The translations under genes were made by a program, and so were the position numbers. A stretch of DNA of 64,000 bases from Roseibium sp. GTDB lineage: Bacteria > Pseudomonadota > Alphaproteobacteria > Rhizobiales > Stappiaceae. Of the stretch, positions 36,662 through 46,180 are shown piece after piece. The notes beneath the pieces were generated by a model. The model saw only the letters and a program-made list of their open reading frames with translations, was not told the origin of the DNA and searched no databases. The stretch covers positions 310,001 to 374,000 of the forward strand of contig JAEPNV010000003.1 in NCBI GenBank assembly GCA_017643215.1. The letters run 5' to 3'. Numbering within the stretch: the stretch's first letter is position 1; every line of letters begins with the position of its first letter.

Positions 36662-37134
36662 GTGTGCAGTACAAGACAGACCTGCTGGCGCCGGCCGGAG
36701 ACAGCCCTCTTCAGCGCACCAACAAGCCGGACCGCAAAGTGGGCCGCGCGATATTGCGCGGCATCGGCGGCAAATGCCCCTCCTGTGGCACCGGTGGTCT
36801 GTTTGGCGGTTTTCTGGCCACCCAGCCAGCCTGCGACCACTGCGGCGAGGCCCTGCACCATCATCGCGCGGACGATGCGCCGCCCTATTTCACCATCACG
36901 ATTGTCGGCCATATAATCATTCCCGCCCTTTTGGCCGTCGAGGTGTTCTTCCGTCCCGAGATCTGGATCCATATGGTCATCTGGCTGCCGTTGACGGTGC
37001 TTTTGGCCATTATGTTCATGCGGCCGGTCAAGGGCGCCCTGGTCAATCTGCAATGGGCTCTTTACATGCACGGCTTCGACCCCGATGCTGGCGAAGACAT
37101 CCCGCACCCAGATCCAGCCGCGAAGCTTAGATGA
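36658..37134 (+). CDS. DUF983 family membrane protein
   Basis: A 158-residue protein. Two cysteine pairs, KCPSCGTGGLFGGFL and ACDHCGEALHHH, form a probable zinc site, followed by DDAPPYFTITIVGHIIIPALL and a second hydrophobic segment (MVIWLPLTVLLAIMFM). This is the DUF983 layout found in Alphaproteobacteria. Function unknown; its constant link to rnr suggests an envelope or translation-related role but proves nothing. Coupled to rnr and to the NUDIX gene by ATGA overlaps. Confidence 0.93.
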   Translation: MSVQYKTDLLAPAGDSPLQRTNKPDRKVGRAILRGIGGKCPSCGTGGLFGGFLATQPACDHCGEALHHHRADDAPPYFTITIVGHIIIPALLAVEVFFRPEIWIHMVIWLPLTVLLAIMFMRPVKGALVNLQWALYMHGFDPDAGEDIPHPDPAAKLR

Positions 37135-37877
37135 AATCAGGAATGGCCGCCAAGCTGGCCCGAGACGAACAAGCCGGAAATCACCCCTACATCCGGCCCA
37201 AGGACGCCGCGACATTGTTGATCCTGGACCGGGACAATACCGGTGAGGTCAAGGTTCTGATGGGCCGGCGCCACCACCGCCATGCCTTCATGCCCGGCAA
37301 GTTCGTGTTCCCGGGCGGCCGGGTGGACCGGACCGATTCCCGCATCAAGGGTGTTCTGCCCTATCATCCGCTGGTCAAGGCCCGGCTGCTCAAGGACTTG
37401 AAATCGGTCAAGTCGGAAGCGCGGGTGTCAGCATTCGCGCTGGCGGCGATCCGTGAAACCTATGAGGAAGCCGGCATCTTTGTCGGCCGGCAAGCTGACG
37501 CACAGGCGCCGCGCCTCGGGCCCGGTTTTGAGGCCTTCGCCGACCGCGGCATTGCACCGGACCTTGGACCGCTGCGCATGGTGGCCCGGGCAATCACGCC
37601 GCCCCGGCGCCCCCGCCGGTTCGACACGCGGTTCTTCGCCGTATGGGCGGATGCGATTGCCGACCGGTTGCCGGAAGGCCACGGCCCGTCCGGCGAACTG
37701 GAGGACTGTGTCTGGCCGACCCTGGACGACGCCCGGCACATGGAGCTGCCCTTGATCACCAAAACGATCTTGGGCGACTTGGAACAACGCCTCGAAAAGG
37801 ATCCGGACCTGTCGCCTGAAACGGCCGTGCCCTACTACTATTTCCGCAAGGGCGAGTTTATGCGCGACGTGATTTGA
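37131..37877 (+). CDS. NUDIX hydrolase
   Basis: A 248-residue NUDIX protein. The substrate-binding start is RRHHRHAFMPGKFVFPGGRVDRTD, and the NUDIX helix is AAIRETYEEAGIFVG with REx2EExG conserved, but the two parts are separated by an insertion of about 40 residues compared with short NUDIX proteins. This long form (about 240 residues) is typical of the alphaproteobacterial member next to DUF983 and rnr. The nucleotide-like substrate is unknown; CoA-diphosphate-type activity is possible. ATGA overlap with the DUF983 gene. Confidence 0.93.
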   Translation: MKSGMAAKLARDEQAGNHPYIRPKDAATLLILDRDNTGEVKVLMGRRHHRHAFMPGKFVFPGGRVDRTDSRIKGVLPYHPLVKARLLKDLKSVKSEARVSAFALAAIRETYEEAGIFVGRQADAQAPRLGPGFEAFADRGIAPDLGPLRMVARAITPPRRPRRFDTRFFAVWADAIADRLPEGHGPSGELEDCVWPTLDDARHMELPLITKTILGDLEQRLEKDPDLSPETAVPYYYFRKGEFMRDVI

Positions 37878-37951
37878 ACACCTCCGCACGCGGCACGCCG
37901 CGGCGTCCTTCCGCGGCCGGATCGAATTTTCCCGTGCGGCGGCGGCAATAC

Positions 37952-37979
37952 TTGACTTTGGCCGCTTGATGGGTACTTT
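37952..37979 (+). promoter_or_regulatory. candidate promoter of rpmG
   Basis: TTGACT (37952-37957), a 16-base spacer, then TACTTT (37974-37979), about 90 bases before the rpmG start. The boxes are plausible for sigma70 but the spacing is one base short of the optimum. Confidence 0.4.
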
Positions 37980-38069
37980 GCGCGCTGATTTCAGACATTG
38001 GGCATCTTGTCCGCCAGCCGACTGGCCATGCCACCCGTCTGCCCGCAAAAACACACAGGAAACCAGGCC

Positions 38070-38237
38070 ATGGCCAAGGCGACGACCATCAAGATCCGAC
38101 TCCAATCGACGGCCGACACCGGCTATTTTTACGTCACCAAGAAGAACTCCCGCACCATGACCGACAAGATGGTCAAGCGGAAATACGACCCGGTGGCCAA
38201 GAAGCACGTCGAATTCAAGGAAGCCAAAATCAAATAA
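38070..38237 (+). CDS. rpmG: 50S ribosomal protein L33
   Basis: L33 of the large ribosomal subunit, 55 residues: [55 protein letters not shown]. It lacks the zinc-binding cysteines, so it is the C-minus form. AGGAAACC lies upstream of ATG 38070. In related genomes rpmG is near divK and pleD; here a chemoreceptor gene on the other strand stands between rpmG and divK. A strong terminator follows. Confidence 0.98.
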   Translation: MAKATTIKIRLQSTADTGYFYVTKKNSRTMTDKMVKRKYDPVAKKHVEFKEAKIK

Positions 38238-38264
38238 CCGCCGACTGAGCGCGGTCTAAAAAAG

Positions 38265-38292
38265 AACCCCGCCGGAATCCGGCGGGGTTTTT
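38265..38292. terminator. intrinsic terminator between rpmG and the chemoreceptor gene
   Basis: AACCCCGCCGGA / TCCGGCGGGGTT with a single-base centre, followed by TTTTT on the plus strand. It ends rpmG; on the minus strand (poor T-run, about 25 bases after the stop of the chemoreceptor gene) it may also serve that gene. Confidence 0.9.
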
Positions 38293-38316
38293 GTTTCTGC
38301 GTTTTCGGTATGGCGG

Positions 38317-40029
38317 TCAGGCCGCGGCCACGCCGTCCAGGAACCGTTCGACCTCGGCTTTCAATGCTTCGGTCTTGTGGGTCAGCTCGCCGGACGAAGC
38401 CAGAACCTGTTCGGACGATTCGGAGGTCGTCTCCACCGCGCCCGACAATTTGACCATGTTGTCGGAAACCGTCTGAGTACCGGTCGATGCCCGCTGGACA
38501 TTGTCGGAGATTTCGGAGGTTGCCGCGCCCTGTTGTTCGACGGCCGCAGCAATGGTCGAAGTGTAGTTGTTCACCTCCTCCATGATCTCGGTGATTCCCG
38601 CAATGGCCTGAACCGATTCGCGGGTGGCATCCTGGATCGCCGAGATTTGCGCGCCGATTTCCTCTGTCGCCTTGGATGTCTGGGTCGCCAACTCCTTGAC
38701 CTCCGAGGCGACAACCGCAAAGCCTTTTCCGGCCTCGCCGGCTCGCGCGGCCTCGATCGTTGCGTTCAGGGCAAGAAGGTTCGTCTGCTCGGCGATGGCC
38801 TGAATGAGGGTCACGACCTCGCCGATCTTTCCGGCAGATGCCGCCAGACCCTCGACTTTCTGGTTGGTTGTCCGCGTGCCTTCCGTGGCCCGCTCGACGA
38901 CCTCGGTCGTGCGGGCAACCTGGCCGGAAATCTCGCGGATGGATGCCGCCAGTTCCTCCGAGGCGCTGGCCACCGTCTGAACATTGGTCGAGGTTTCTTC
39001 TGAGGATTGGGCGGTCTCCGCTGCATGGTTCGAACTCTCGCGCGCCAGTGAGCGGAGGTCGTTTGCGGTCCGGTCCATGGTGGACGCGGTGTCCGCGACA
39101 GACGAAAGCAGGCCAAGCGCGTTGGTCCGGAACCCGTCGATCAATTCTTGAACCGCCTTCTGGCGCTCCGACTTGGACGCTTCGTCCGCGTCGCGGTTTT
39201 CCGCCAGCTCCAGGCGCTCAACCGAACGGGCCTTCAGGGTCTGGACGGATTTTGCCAGATCGCCGATTTGATCGTCCCGCTCAACAAACGGCACATCGAT
39301 CGACAGGTTGTCGGCGGCGATCTCGCGGGTGACCGCGGCCATCTGCGTGACCGGCTGAAGCAGGCGCCGGACCATGAACCAGGTCAGCACCACGAACAGC
39401 GCGATTACGGGAATTGTCAGCATGGCGAAAGAAGTCATCAGCTCACGGACATTGGCCTGCACAGCGCCCTTTTCGACACCCGCGTACAAGATGCCGATGA
39501 TCTGATTGGATGAGGAGAAGATCGGCTCATAGATGGTGTAGTAATCCTTGCCGAGAATGTTTGCCTGGCCGACGAATGTTTTGCCCGCGGTGATGACCGG
39601 ATAAACCGCACCGTTCACCCCGAGCGGTGTGCCGACCGCGCGCGATCCATCAGGTTTGATGATGTTTGTGGTTTTGCGCCAGAAGTCCTTTGTTTCAGGA
39701 TCCCAGGCAAACACCGTCGCCGTTTCCCCGGTCATGCGCGTCACGGTCTCGATCAATTCGTGATCTGTGAATTCCGGCAGTTCCTCCAACTCTATCCGTG
39801 CGACACTGCCATCTGGCGTCCAGCGGATCTGAGCACCTTCGATCCGCTCGGCGAACAGTGTTGCAGCGATGCGCAAGCTCGTGTCCTGTTTCGCCACGGC
39901 GGATTGCTTGGCCTGATTGTCAGCCACTGAATAAACGATGAAGCCAACAACGCCCATTGCCAAGACTAGAAAGCCAGCACTTGCGATTGCCATTGTTGTT
40001 GTGATTTTTAGATTTGCGAGAAGCCGCAT
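38317..40029 (-). CDS. methyl-accepting chemotaxis protein with periplasmic Cache domain
   Basis: A 570-residue chemoreceptor. A first membrane segment (about 10-35) is followed by a single Cache-type sensor (about 40-190, with [23 protein letters not shown] and [23 protein letters not shown]). The second membrane segment is at about 198-220, then HAMP (about 220-272) and the signalling coiled coil, whose hairpin tip is [20 protein letters not shown] at residues 414-433. The ligand is unknown; single-Cache domains of this kind often bind small organic acids. It lies where pleD is usually found in related genomes. Confidence 0.95.
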   Translation of the reverse strand: MRLLANLKITTTMAIASAGFLVLAMGVVGFIVYSVADNQAKQSAVAKQDTSLRIAATLFAERIEGAQIRWTPDGSVARIELEELPEFTDHELIETVTRMTGETATVFAWDPETKDFWRKTTNIIKPDGSRAVGTPLGVNGAVYPVITAGKTFVGQANILGKDYYTIYEPIFSSSNQIIGILYAGVEKGAVQANVRELMTSFAMLTIPVIALFVVLTWFMVRRLLQPVTQMAAVTREIAADNLSIDVPFVERDDQIGDLAKSVQTLKARSVERLELAENRDADEASKSERQKAVQELIDGFRTNALGLLSSVADTASTMDRTANDLRSLARESSNHAAETAQSSEETSTNVQTVASASEELAASIREISGQVARTTEVVERATEGTRTTNQKVEGLAASAGKIGEVVTLIQAIAEQTNLLALNATIEAARAGEAGKGFAVVASEVKELATQTSKATEEIGAQISAIQDATRESVQAIAGITEIMEEVNNYTSTIAAAVEQQGAATSEISDNVQRASTGTQTVSDNMVKLSGAVETTSESSEQVLASSGELTHKTEALKAEVERFLDGVAAA

Positions 40030-40823
40030 CTCTCCCTCCGTTATAGTTTCAACAAAGAGTATTGGCGGCGCAATATTAATCAGGTGTAAAAGAACTCATC
40101 CATGGACTGGAAAAAGCCATCGCAGATTGTGGACAGTGAATTCGGGATACCGTTGACGCAGCGTCAAATACACATTGGCAGATCGACGATGGCGGAATTT
40201 GCCGAGGTCTACGTCTGAGTCTAGATCACGGATCCGTAAATGACCTCTAAAGAGGGCGGCGGACGGCAATGCGCCACGAAGCCTGTCCTTTGCAGCCAGC
40301 GCACCGGCTTAACGGAGAAGGCCGGTTCCTTCGAACTTGTTGATGCATTGTGCCGGCCCGGCTGGGCGGCGCCCATGTCAGCCAGCGTTTACGCGGGTGG
40401 CTGAACGCGATTGTGCGTCTTGCTGTGTGCGTCAATCCACTCGAACGGGTTTAATCTGGGCTATGTATTTGTAACCAAGCGGTGACCGGCCGGAAGCAGG
40501 CATTCGAGGAGGCCACTCTTCGGCCTGCTCCCGAGCCGGTCTGCCCCACGGACCCAGGAGATGCGGCGGACCTGAGCACTCCGTAGGGAAAGCTCACGGC
40601 ATCGCGCGCCGATTTCAGCCAGCGGTGTCCGTGTCGGAAAGCTTTCCTTTTGATGCCACACTACTGAAGTGGCGGCGCAAATCAACACAATGCAACGTTA
40701 TGTCGAATGTTCGCGTGTTTTTTAGTAAATGCGTAACCTTAATGCGCCGTGGTCAGGCCCACGGCGGTCAAATCAATCCGCGCGACAAGAGCAAACACCG
40801 GATTGACGCGGCTTGAAGCATCC
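40030..40823. other. long intergenic region between divK and the chemoreceptor gene
   Basis: About 790 bases with no supported gene, in the position where pleD normally follows divK. Short open frames are present but have no GGDEF or receiver motifs. A hairpin AGGCC-ACTCTTC-GGCCT lies near 40509-40526. The chemoreceptor promoter must be near the right side of 40030. I see no RNA family I can name. Confidence 0.6.
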
Positions 40824-41201
40824 TCAGGCCGGAACATCGCCGATATAAGAGCGAACCGTCTCCAGGAACCGGGCAACGGAAATTGGTTTGGAGATATAGG
40901 CCTCACAGCCGCCCTGCCGGATCCGCTCCTCATCCCCCTTCATGGCAAACGCGGTCACCGCGATGATCGGGATTGACGCAAGCTCATCGTCTTCCTTGAT
41001 CCACTTCGTCACCTCCAGTCCGGAGACTTCCGGCAACTGGATGTCCATCAGGATGAGGTCCGGTTTGTGTTCACGCGTCAGTTCAAGGGCTTCCAGACCA
41101 GTGCGTGTCTGCAATGTGGCATAACCATGGGCTTCGAGCAGATCATGAAACAGCTTCATGTTCAGTTCGTTGTCTTCCACGATCAACACGGTTTTTGCCA
41201 T
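40824..41201 (-). CDS. divK: single-domain response regulator DivK
   Basis: A 125-residue receiver protein with no output domain. The acidic pocket is Glu9-Asp10 ([10 protein letters not shown]), the phosphate acceptor Asp53 ([13 protein letters not shown]), the switch residue Thr in [11 protein letters not shown] and Lys in YISKPISV. The sequence and its position next to DUF3572 and dinB identify the cell-cycle regulator DivK, which relays DivJ/PleC signals to DivL-CckA-CtrA in Alphaproteobacteria. No pleD follows. No clear CtrA box (TTAA-N7-TTAA) was found upstream. Confidence 0.95.
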   Translation of the reverse strand: MAKTVLIVEDNELNMKLFHDLLEAHGYATLQTRTGLEALELTREHKPDLILMDIQLPEVSGLEVTKWIKEDDELASIPIIAVTAFAMKGDEERIRQGGCEAYISKPISVARFLETVRSYIGDVPA

Positions 41202-41337
41202 CGCTTGGCCCTTTTCCGGTGTTCAGCCGGTTCCTTGCATTGTGACCGCGTCATCTTGTCCGGTGCTGGACGGCGGCCCGTTTCCGCATTACCTGACCTT
41301 GTAACGTGGAATCGTTTCGGAAAGGCAAAAAAACGAA

Positions 41338-41637
41338 ATGAGGAACGGACCGGATCGGGCCATGACCCTTGACGCGGCACAGGAAATCGCGACGCAGGCG
41401 CTGTTGCAGCTCGCCCGCGACCCGGAACAGGTGGGTCGGTTTCTGGCCGTCTCCGGGATCGGGCCGGAATCGATTCGCTCTGCCGCCGCCGAGCCTGGGT
41501 TCCTGGCCGGTGTGCTGGAATTCTACATGGCCGACGAGGCACTGCTCTTAAGCTTTTGCGAAAACGCGGGCATTCGCCCGACCATGATGGCGGCCGCCCG
41601 CTATGCGCTTGCCGGCAGGGTCCCGGACGATGCCTGA
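41338..41637 (+). CDS. DUF3572 family protein
   Basis: A 99-residue helical protein: AAQEIATQALLQLARDPEQVGRFLAVSGIGPESIRSAAAEPGFLAGVLEFYMADEALLLSFCENAGI. This is the DUF3572 family, found divergent from divK in Hyphomicrobiales. Function unknown. Start at ATG 41338 or ATG 41362; GGAAAGG lies 12 bases before the first. Its stop overlaps the start of the HAD-like gene by eight bases. Confidence 0.9.
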   Translation: MRNGPDRAMTLDAAQEIATQALLQLARDPEQVGRFLAVSGIGPESIRSAAAEPGFLAGVLEFYMADEALLLSFCENAGIRPTMMAAARYALAGRVPDDA

Positions 41638-42295
41638 ACCGATCGTCCCATCGCGGGAGGTGCTCAACCAGATCGCCGCCTTGCCCTTATCGCAGCGGCC
41701 GCTCATCATTTGCGATGTCGATGAGGTGGTGCTGCACCTCATCCGCCACATGGAAACCTATCTCCAGGGGCAAGGCTTGAGATTTCTGACCGCCGATTAC
41801 CGGCTGACCGGAAACATTGCCCGCCAGGACGAACAGACGCCGCTTGCCGCCGACACGGTCCGCCGGCATATCCAGGCGTTTTTCGATGCGGAGAACCATC
41901 GACAGGACCTCGTCGAGGGGGCCAACCACGCGCTGCTGGCACTGTCTGCCGCTTGGGACGTGGTGTTCTTGACCAATTTGCCGGGCGCCCACAACAAGCC
42001 GGTCCGGGAACGATTGCTGGCGTCCTACGGCCTTTCCTTTCCTGTCGTGACAAATTCCGGACCCAAGGGCGGTGCAGTCGCCGCCTTGTCGGCCGGCCGT
42101 CCGGATCCAGTTGTGTTCATCGACGACAGCCCGGCCAATCACAGCTCGGTCAATGCGAGCCTGCCGTCCGCGATCCAGATCCAGTTCATTGCCGACGACA
42201 GGTTCCGCGCGCGGCTGAGCCAGCAGGATCACATCGATCTTGTCACCGGGGATTGGCACCAGACAGCCAGCTTCATTGAAGGTATGCTGCGATGA
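41630..42295 (+). CDS. HAD-superfamily-like protein
   Basis: A 221-residue protein with HAD-type features: ICDVDEVVLHLIRHMETYL (motif I, DxD-like), VVFLTNLPGAHNKPVRERLL (motif II region, T/S after hydrophobic strand), and VVFIDDSPANHSSVNAS (motif IV DD). A lysine for motif III may be in GPKGGAV. The family member is common between DUF3572 and dinB in related genomes, and its substrate is unknown. ATG 41630 overlaps the upstream gene; an earlier in-frame start at 41603 is less likely. Confidence 0.85.
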   Translation: MPEPIVPSREVLNQIAALPLSQRPLIICDVDEVVLHLIRHMETYLQGQGLRFLTADYRLTGNIARQDEQTPLAADTVRRHIQAFFDAENHRQDLVEGANHALLALSAAWDVVFLTNLPGAHNKPVRERLLASYGLSFPVVTNSGPKGGAVAALSAGRPDPVVFIDDSPANHSSVNASLPSAIQIQFIADDRFRARLSQQDHIDLVTGDWHQTASFIEGMLR

Positions 42296-42331
42296 AGTGA
42301 ACCGTTGAAGCTGCGATCGACCGGCCCCGCC

Positions 42332-43660
42332 ATGACCGCGCCGCCTGCCTCCGAATCCTCCGCCGGACGCGCCGACCGGCCCCGGGCCTTGTGCAGGGAC
42401 TGCGGCGTCCGCTGCGAACCATCGGCCGCAAGATGCCCGTCTTGCGCGAGCCCGCGCCTGGTCAGCCATGTTGAACTGGACCGGCTGACGATTGCCCATA
42501 TCGACTGCGACGCGTTCTACGCCGCGGTTGAAAAACGCGACAATCCGGACCTTGCCGACAAGCCGGTGATCATTGGTGGCGGCCGGCGCGGCGTCGTGTC
42601 GACCTGTTGTTACATCGCCCGGATTTACGGCGTCCGTTCGGCCATGCCCATGTTCAAGGCGCTGGACGCCTGTCCGGACGCGATTATCATTCGTCCGAAC
42701 ATGGAAAAATACGCTGCGATCGGGCGCGACATTCGCGAGCGGATGCGCGCCCTCACCCCGCTGGTCGAGCCGCTCTCCATCGACGAGGCGTTTCTCGACC
42801 TGACCGGGACCGAACGACTTCACCACGCCAGTGCCGCCGAAACCCTGGCCCGTCTCATCCGCGAGATCGAGGCGGAAGTCGGTATCACCGCCTCGGTCGG
42901 GCTCGCCCCCAACAAGTTTCTGGCCAAGGTCGCCTCCGATCTTGAAAAACCGCGCGGATTTTCCGTGATCGGCGCGGCCGAAGCCAAGACCTTCCTGGCC
43001 AGCCAACCGGTCAGCCTGATCTGGGGCGTGGGCAAAGTGTTCCAGCGCAAGCTCGCCAGCGACGGCATCAAGACCATTGGCCAGCTTCAGATCATGGACC
43101 ACACCGATCTGGCGCGGCGTTACGGCACGATGGGATTGCGGCTCGCGCAACTTTCACAGGGCGAGGACGATCGCAGCGTATCCCCGGAACGGGCCGCCAA
43201 GAGCATCAGCTCCGAAACCACCTTCAGAACGGATATCTCCAAGTTTTCGGTCCTGCGCCCGATCCTGCGCCAGTTGGCTGAAAAGGTTTCATCGCGGCTA
43301 AAGAAAGCGGATCTGTCCGGCCGTGGCGTCACGCTGAAACTAAAGACGGCCGATTTCAAGACCATCACCCGGGCCCGTCACCTGTCCGACCCGACCCAAC
43401 TCGCCGACCGGATTTTCCGCATTGGCGAGGAACTGCTGGAAGTAGAAACGGACGGACGAAAGTTCCGCCTGATCGGAATTGGTGTCAGCGACCTTACGGC
43501 CGCCGATGGCGCCGATCCGCTTGATCTCGTCGATCAAAAAGCCGGACAGCGGCAGAAGGCGGAACGGGCGATGGACGCATTGAATGAGAAGTTCGGCACA
43601 TCGGCGATCGAATTGGGCCTTGTCCATTCCACGCGCAGGCCTGGACCGGACGAGCAATAA
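42332..43660 (+). CDS. dinB: DNA polymerase IV
   Basis: A 442-residue Y-family translesion polymerase. An N-terminal cysteine cluster ([19 protein letters not shown]), seen in many alphaproteobacterial DinB proteins, precedes the catalytic domain: [54 protein letters not shown] with the metal-binding acidic residues, and [21 protein letters not shown]. The little-finger domain follows at about 270-390. The start is ATG 42332; TTG 42305 would add nine residues. It may be cotranscribed with DUF3572 and the HAD-like gene. Confidence 0.97.
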   Translation: MTAPPASESSAGRADRPRALCRDCGVRCEPSAARCPSCASPRLVSHVELDRLTIAHIDCDAFYAAVEKRDNPDLADKPVIIGGGRRGVVSTCCYIARIYGVRSAMPMFKALDACPDAIIIRPNMEKYAAIGRDIRERMRALTPLVEPLSIDEAFLDLTGTERLHHASAAETLARLIREIEAEVGITASVGLAPNKFLAKVASDLEKPRGFSVIGAAEAKTFLASQPVSLIWGVGKVFQRKLASDGIKTIGQLQIMDHTDLARRYGTMGLRLAQLSQGEDDRSVSPERAAKSISSETTFRTDISKFSVLRPILRQLAEKVSSRLKKADLSGRGVTLKLKTADFKTITRARHLSDPTQLADRIFRIGEELLEVETDGRKFRLIGIGVSDLTAADGADPLDLVDQKAGQRQKAERAMDALNEKFGTSAIELGLVHSTRRPGPDEQ

Positions 43661-43672
43661 TCCGCGGTCGCT

Positions 43673-44512
43673 TTACTGCGGGCAGTCGCCCGTCTCATAG
43701 AGCTCCAGCGCCCGCAGCTTGCCTTTGATGGTGAACTCACCGTAGTCGAGCATCAACTCCCGGCTGATGCCGTTTTCATAAAGCAGGAAGGTCAGTTGGT
43801 AGACCGGCATCTGTTCACCGGCATCTGCTTCCGTTGAATCGAAATAGGCAATTGTCACCGGCCAATGGACCGCATCGGCAATCGGCGCATAGGGCCGCAA
43901 AGGGCGATCCTGCACGGGTGTTGGGTCCTGCTTTGGCGCGCCGATGACCGTGGTGGTGTTGTAGACCTTGTCGCCGCTCTCTGATCCGTCAAAGACGTCG
44001 GCCGCCACAAAAGTCGCACCATCCCTGGCTTCTTTCAGGATGCGGAGCAAGTGCTCGGTGGGAAACAGCGCGGTTCCGCTGATATCCACTTGCCGTTTTT
44101 CCGGTTCCGCCAGATCGATGGTCTTGGCATCCGCATTCTGGCGTGCTGTTCCGCGGGTCGCCTCAACCAGATTCTGGTTTACATAAGTCTTGCTGAAGAA
44201 CTGGTAGCGAGTGGCATCGGGCTCTTCAAACGATGAGGTTTGCAGGTCCGTCACTTGCGAGCTACCGGACTCGTCGTGGAATTCCGTCACGAAGCGGAAT
44301 GTGACGCTATAGCCCTCGCAGGCATCACCGGCGAAATCATAGACCATGAGCCCGCTCAGCCCGGTCAGGCTCGATTGGGCGTCGATATCCCCCATGCTCA
44401 TGTCATAGACCGCGCGATGCGGGGCCAGGCCGGTCGGCGACGCGGCGACCGGATCCAGCGGCACGACCAGCATCAATCCAACAATCAACGACGCACGAAC
44501 ACTTAGGGGCAT
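43673..44512 (-). CDS. periplasmic protein EipB-like (DUF1849)
   Basis: A 279-residue exported protein with a signal peptide (about 1-24, VAAS). The DUF1849 pattern is clear: LAPHRAVYDMSMGD at the start, GDACEGYSVTFRFVTEF, DISGTALFPTEHLLRIL, YAPIADAVHWPVTIAYFD, and ELMLDYGEFTIKGKLRALELYETGDCPQ. Cys65 and Cys277 correspond to the disulfide pair described for EipB of Brucella, a beta-spiral protein needed for envelope integrity. It converges on dinB. Confidence 0.92.
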   Translation of the reverse strand: MPLSVRASLIVGLMLVVPLDPVAASPTGLAPHRAVYDMSMGDIDAQSSLTGLSGLMVYDFAGDACEGYSVTFRFVTEFHDESGSSQVTDLQTSSFEEPDATRYQFFSKTYVNQNLVEATRGTARQNADAKTIDLAEPEKRQVDISGTALFPTEHLLRILKEARDGATFVAADVFDGSESGDKVYNTTTVIGAPKQDPTPVQDRPLRPYAPIADAVHWPVTIAYFDSTEADAGEQMPVYQLTFLLYENGISRELMLDYGEFTIKGKLRALELYETGDCPQ

Positions 44513-44783
44513 GAATACTCGCCTTTATCCACCTATTCCAGCGGGTTTAATGCACACGATTCACCGCGTCTCAACTTAGGCGTTTCTTGGATTGGTCGCC
44601 AGCCCCAAGCACCCAGTTTCAGGGTCAATTTTGTTTTGGGCTGGAGATGCCGCGTTGCCCGAGTTGTAATCATTTCCAAATTGATCTGGTTTTTGCAGTG
44701 TTGGATTCGGTTTTCCGGCTTGCGGGCGCGTCGCGATTGTTCCAAGACACCGGCACGTGATCCTCGCCGGAGTTGAAACTACC

Positions 44784-45248
44784 ATGACCCAGACAATTGA
44801 AAGCCGCCTTGCCGATCTCGGTGTGTCGCTTCCCGAAGCCGCGGCCCCGGCCGCCAACTACGTGCCTTTTGTCCGAACGGGCAACCAGCTGTTTGTCTCC
44901 GGCCAGTTGCCGATGGGGCCGAACGGACTGGCATTTGTCGGCAAGGTCGGCGATCAGGTGTCGCTGGAGGACGGCCAGGCTGCCGCGAAGCTGTGCGCGA
45001 TCAATTTGCTGGCACAGGCCAAGGCGGCGACGGGCGACCTGGAAGCCATTGTCCGGTTGGTCAAGATCGTCGGTTTCGTGAATTCGACCGCCGACTTCAC
45101 GCAACAGCCGCAAGTCGTGAACGGGGCGTCCGATTTTCTCGTTGAAGCCATGGGCGACAAGGGACGCCACGCCCGGTCCGCCGTCAGCGCGGCATCCCTG
45201 CCCTTTGGCGCGGCGGTGGAGATCGAAGCGGTTTTCGAGATCGCCTGA
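44784..45248 (+). CDS. RidA family protein
   Basis: A 154-residue protein of the longer RidA/YjgF subgroup: RLADLGVSLPEAAAPAANYVPF, NQLFVSGQLPMGPNGL, AKLCAINLLAQAKAATGDLE, KIVGFVNSTADFTQQPQVVNG, GRHARSAVSAASLPFGAAVEIEAVF. RidA proteins hydrolyse reactive enamines/imines from PLP enzymes. The key arginine is in RHARSAVS. Start ATG 44784 gives the family N-terminus. It heads the conserved group RidA, GDPD, GNAT. Confidence 0.93.
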   Translation: MTQTIESRLADLGVSLPEAAAPAANYVPFVRTGNQLFVSGQLPMGPNGLAFVGKVGDQVSLEDGQAAAKLCAINLLAQAKAATGDLEAIVRLVKIVGFVNSTADFTQQPQVVNGASDFLVEAMGDKGRHARSAVSAASLPFGAAVEIEAVFEIA

Positions 45249-45293
45249 GCCCACACTCAGCCATCCGCCTGCCGGTGGACGCCGTGAAATAGA

Positions 45294-45324
45294 CCGGCCT
45301 GCAAAGGGCCGGCTTTCCTCTTTT
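45294..45324 (+). terminator. possible terminator between the RidA and GDPD genes
   Basis: CCGGCC (45294-45299), loop of seven, GGCCGG (45307-45312), then a pyrimidine tract ending TTTT. The T-run is interrupted by C residues and lies close to the next start codon, so termination would be partial. Confidence 0.4.
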
Positions 45325-45337
45325 GGACCCGCCGATC

Positions 45338-46099
45338 ATGACTGCGTTGCAGGACATCTTTGCCCGGCCGATCGCCCATCGCGGCTATCACGACGCCGGC
45401 GCCGGCGTCATCGAAAACACGCCGAAAGCCGTGTCCGCGGCCATGGCCCGGGGTTTCGGCATCGAAGTTGACATTCAGGAAACCGCGGACGGTCAGGCAT
45501 TGGTGTTTCACGACTACACGCTTGACCGGCTGGTTGAAGGCACCGGCAAGGTCATCGCCCATTCCGCTCAAGCACTGCGCGACATGAACATGAAAACCGG
45601 CGGAGACCGGCTCTGGCTGTTGCAGGATCTTTTCGACCTTCTGGCTGGCAAGGTGGCCGTCGTCATCGAGATCAAATCGTTGATGCGTCCGGGGGCCCAA
45701 GCCGATTTCGTGCGCCATGTCGCGGATTTAACGGCGGCTTATTCCGGTCCTGCGGCCATCAAGACATTCGATCCGGACATGCTGGCCGTCGCCCGCGCCC
45801 GAAATCCGGCTGTCCTTCGCGGGATTGTGGCCAGCGCGGCGCGCAAAGGCGGTGAATTCGGGCGCTTGTCGAACGTCCACCGTTTCGCATTGCGACACAT
45901 GCTGCATTTTCCAAGAACCCGGCCAGATTTCATCTCTTATTGCATCAATGATCTGCCAAGCCCCGCCCCCGGGCTTTTGCGCCGCGCGTTCAACAAACCG
46001 GTGATGACCTGGACGGTGCGCACGGCGGAAGAGCGCGCCCGCGCGGCGCGGTATGCCGACCAGATGGTGTTTGAGGGATTTGATCCGGACCACGAGTAG
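45338..46099 (+). CDS. glycerophosphodiester phosphodiesterase
   Basis: A 253-residue cytosolic enzyme that splits glycerophosphodiesters to glycerol-3-phosphate and an alcohol. The GDPD motifs are PIAHRGYHDAGAGVIENT (catalytic His-Arg and first metal Glu), GFGIEVDIQETADGQALVFHDYTLDRL (metal Glu/Asp and catalytic His), then VVIEIKS, and TWTVRTAEERARAARYADQMVFEGFDPD near the end. ATG 45338 is used. Confidence 0.95.
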   Translation: MTALQDIFARPIAHRGYHDAGAGVIENTPKAVSAAMARGFGIEVDIQETADGQALVFHDYTLDRLVEGTGKVIAHSAQALRDMNMKTGGDRLWLLQDLFDLLAGKVAVVIEIKSLMRPGAQADFVRHVADLTAAYSGPAAIKTFDPDMLAVARARNPAVLRGIVASAARKGGEFGRLSNVHRFALRHMLHFPRTRPDFISYCINDLPSPAPGLLRRAFNKPVMTWTVRTAEERARAARYADQMVFEGFDPDHE

Positions 46100-46180
46100 C
46101 CAAAGGGCGACAACACCCCTTGCGCTGCGAAATGCCAACGCTACCTTTCGCAATATGGAAACGAACGCAGGGTTGAGAGC

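Noticed and set aside
40480-40560. Possible SRP RNA: GACCGGCCGGAAGCAGGC recalls the conserved GGAAGGAAGCAG apical region
   Set aside because: The conserved GGAA-GGAAGCA asymmetric loop is not present and the flanks do not pair as in SRP RNA.
41202-41337. CtrA binding box upstream of divK
   Set aside because: No TTAA-N7-TTAA or TTAACCAT-like sequence in the short divergent region.
41687-43150. 487-codon minus-strand open frame opposite the HAD-like and dinB genes
   Set aside because: Spans two real genes on the other strand; no domain.
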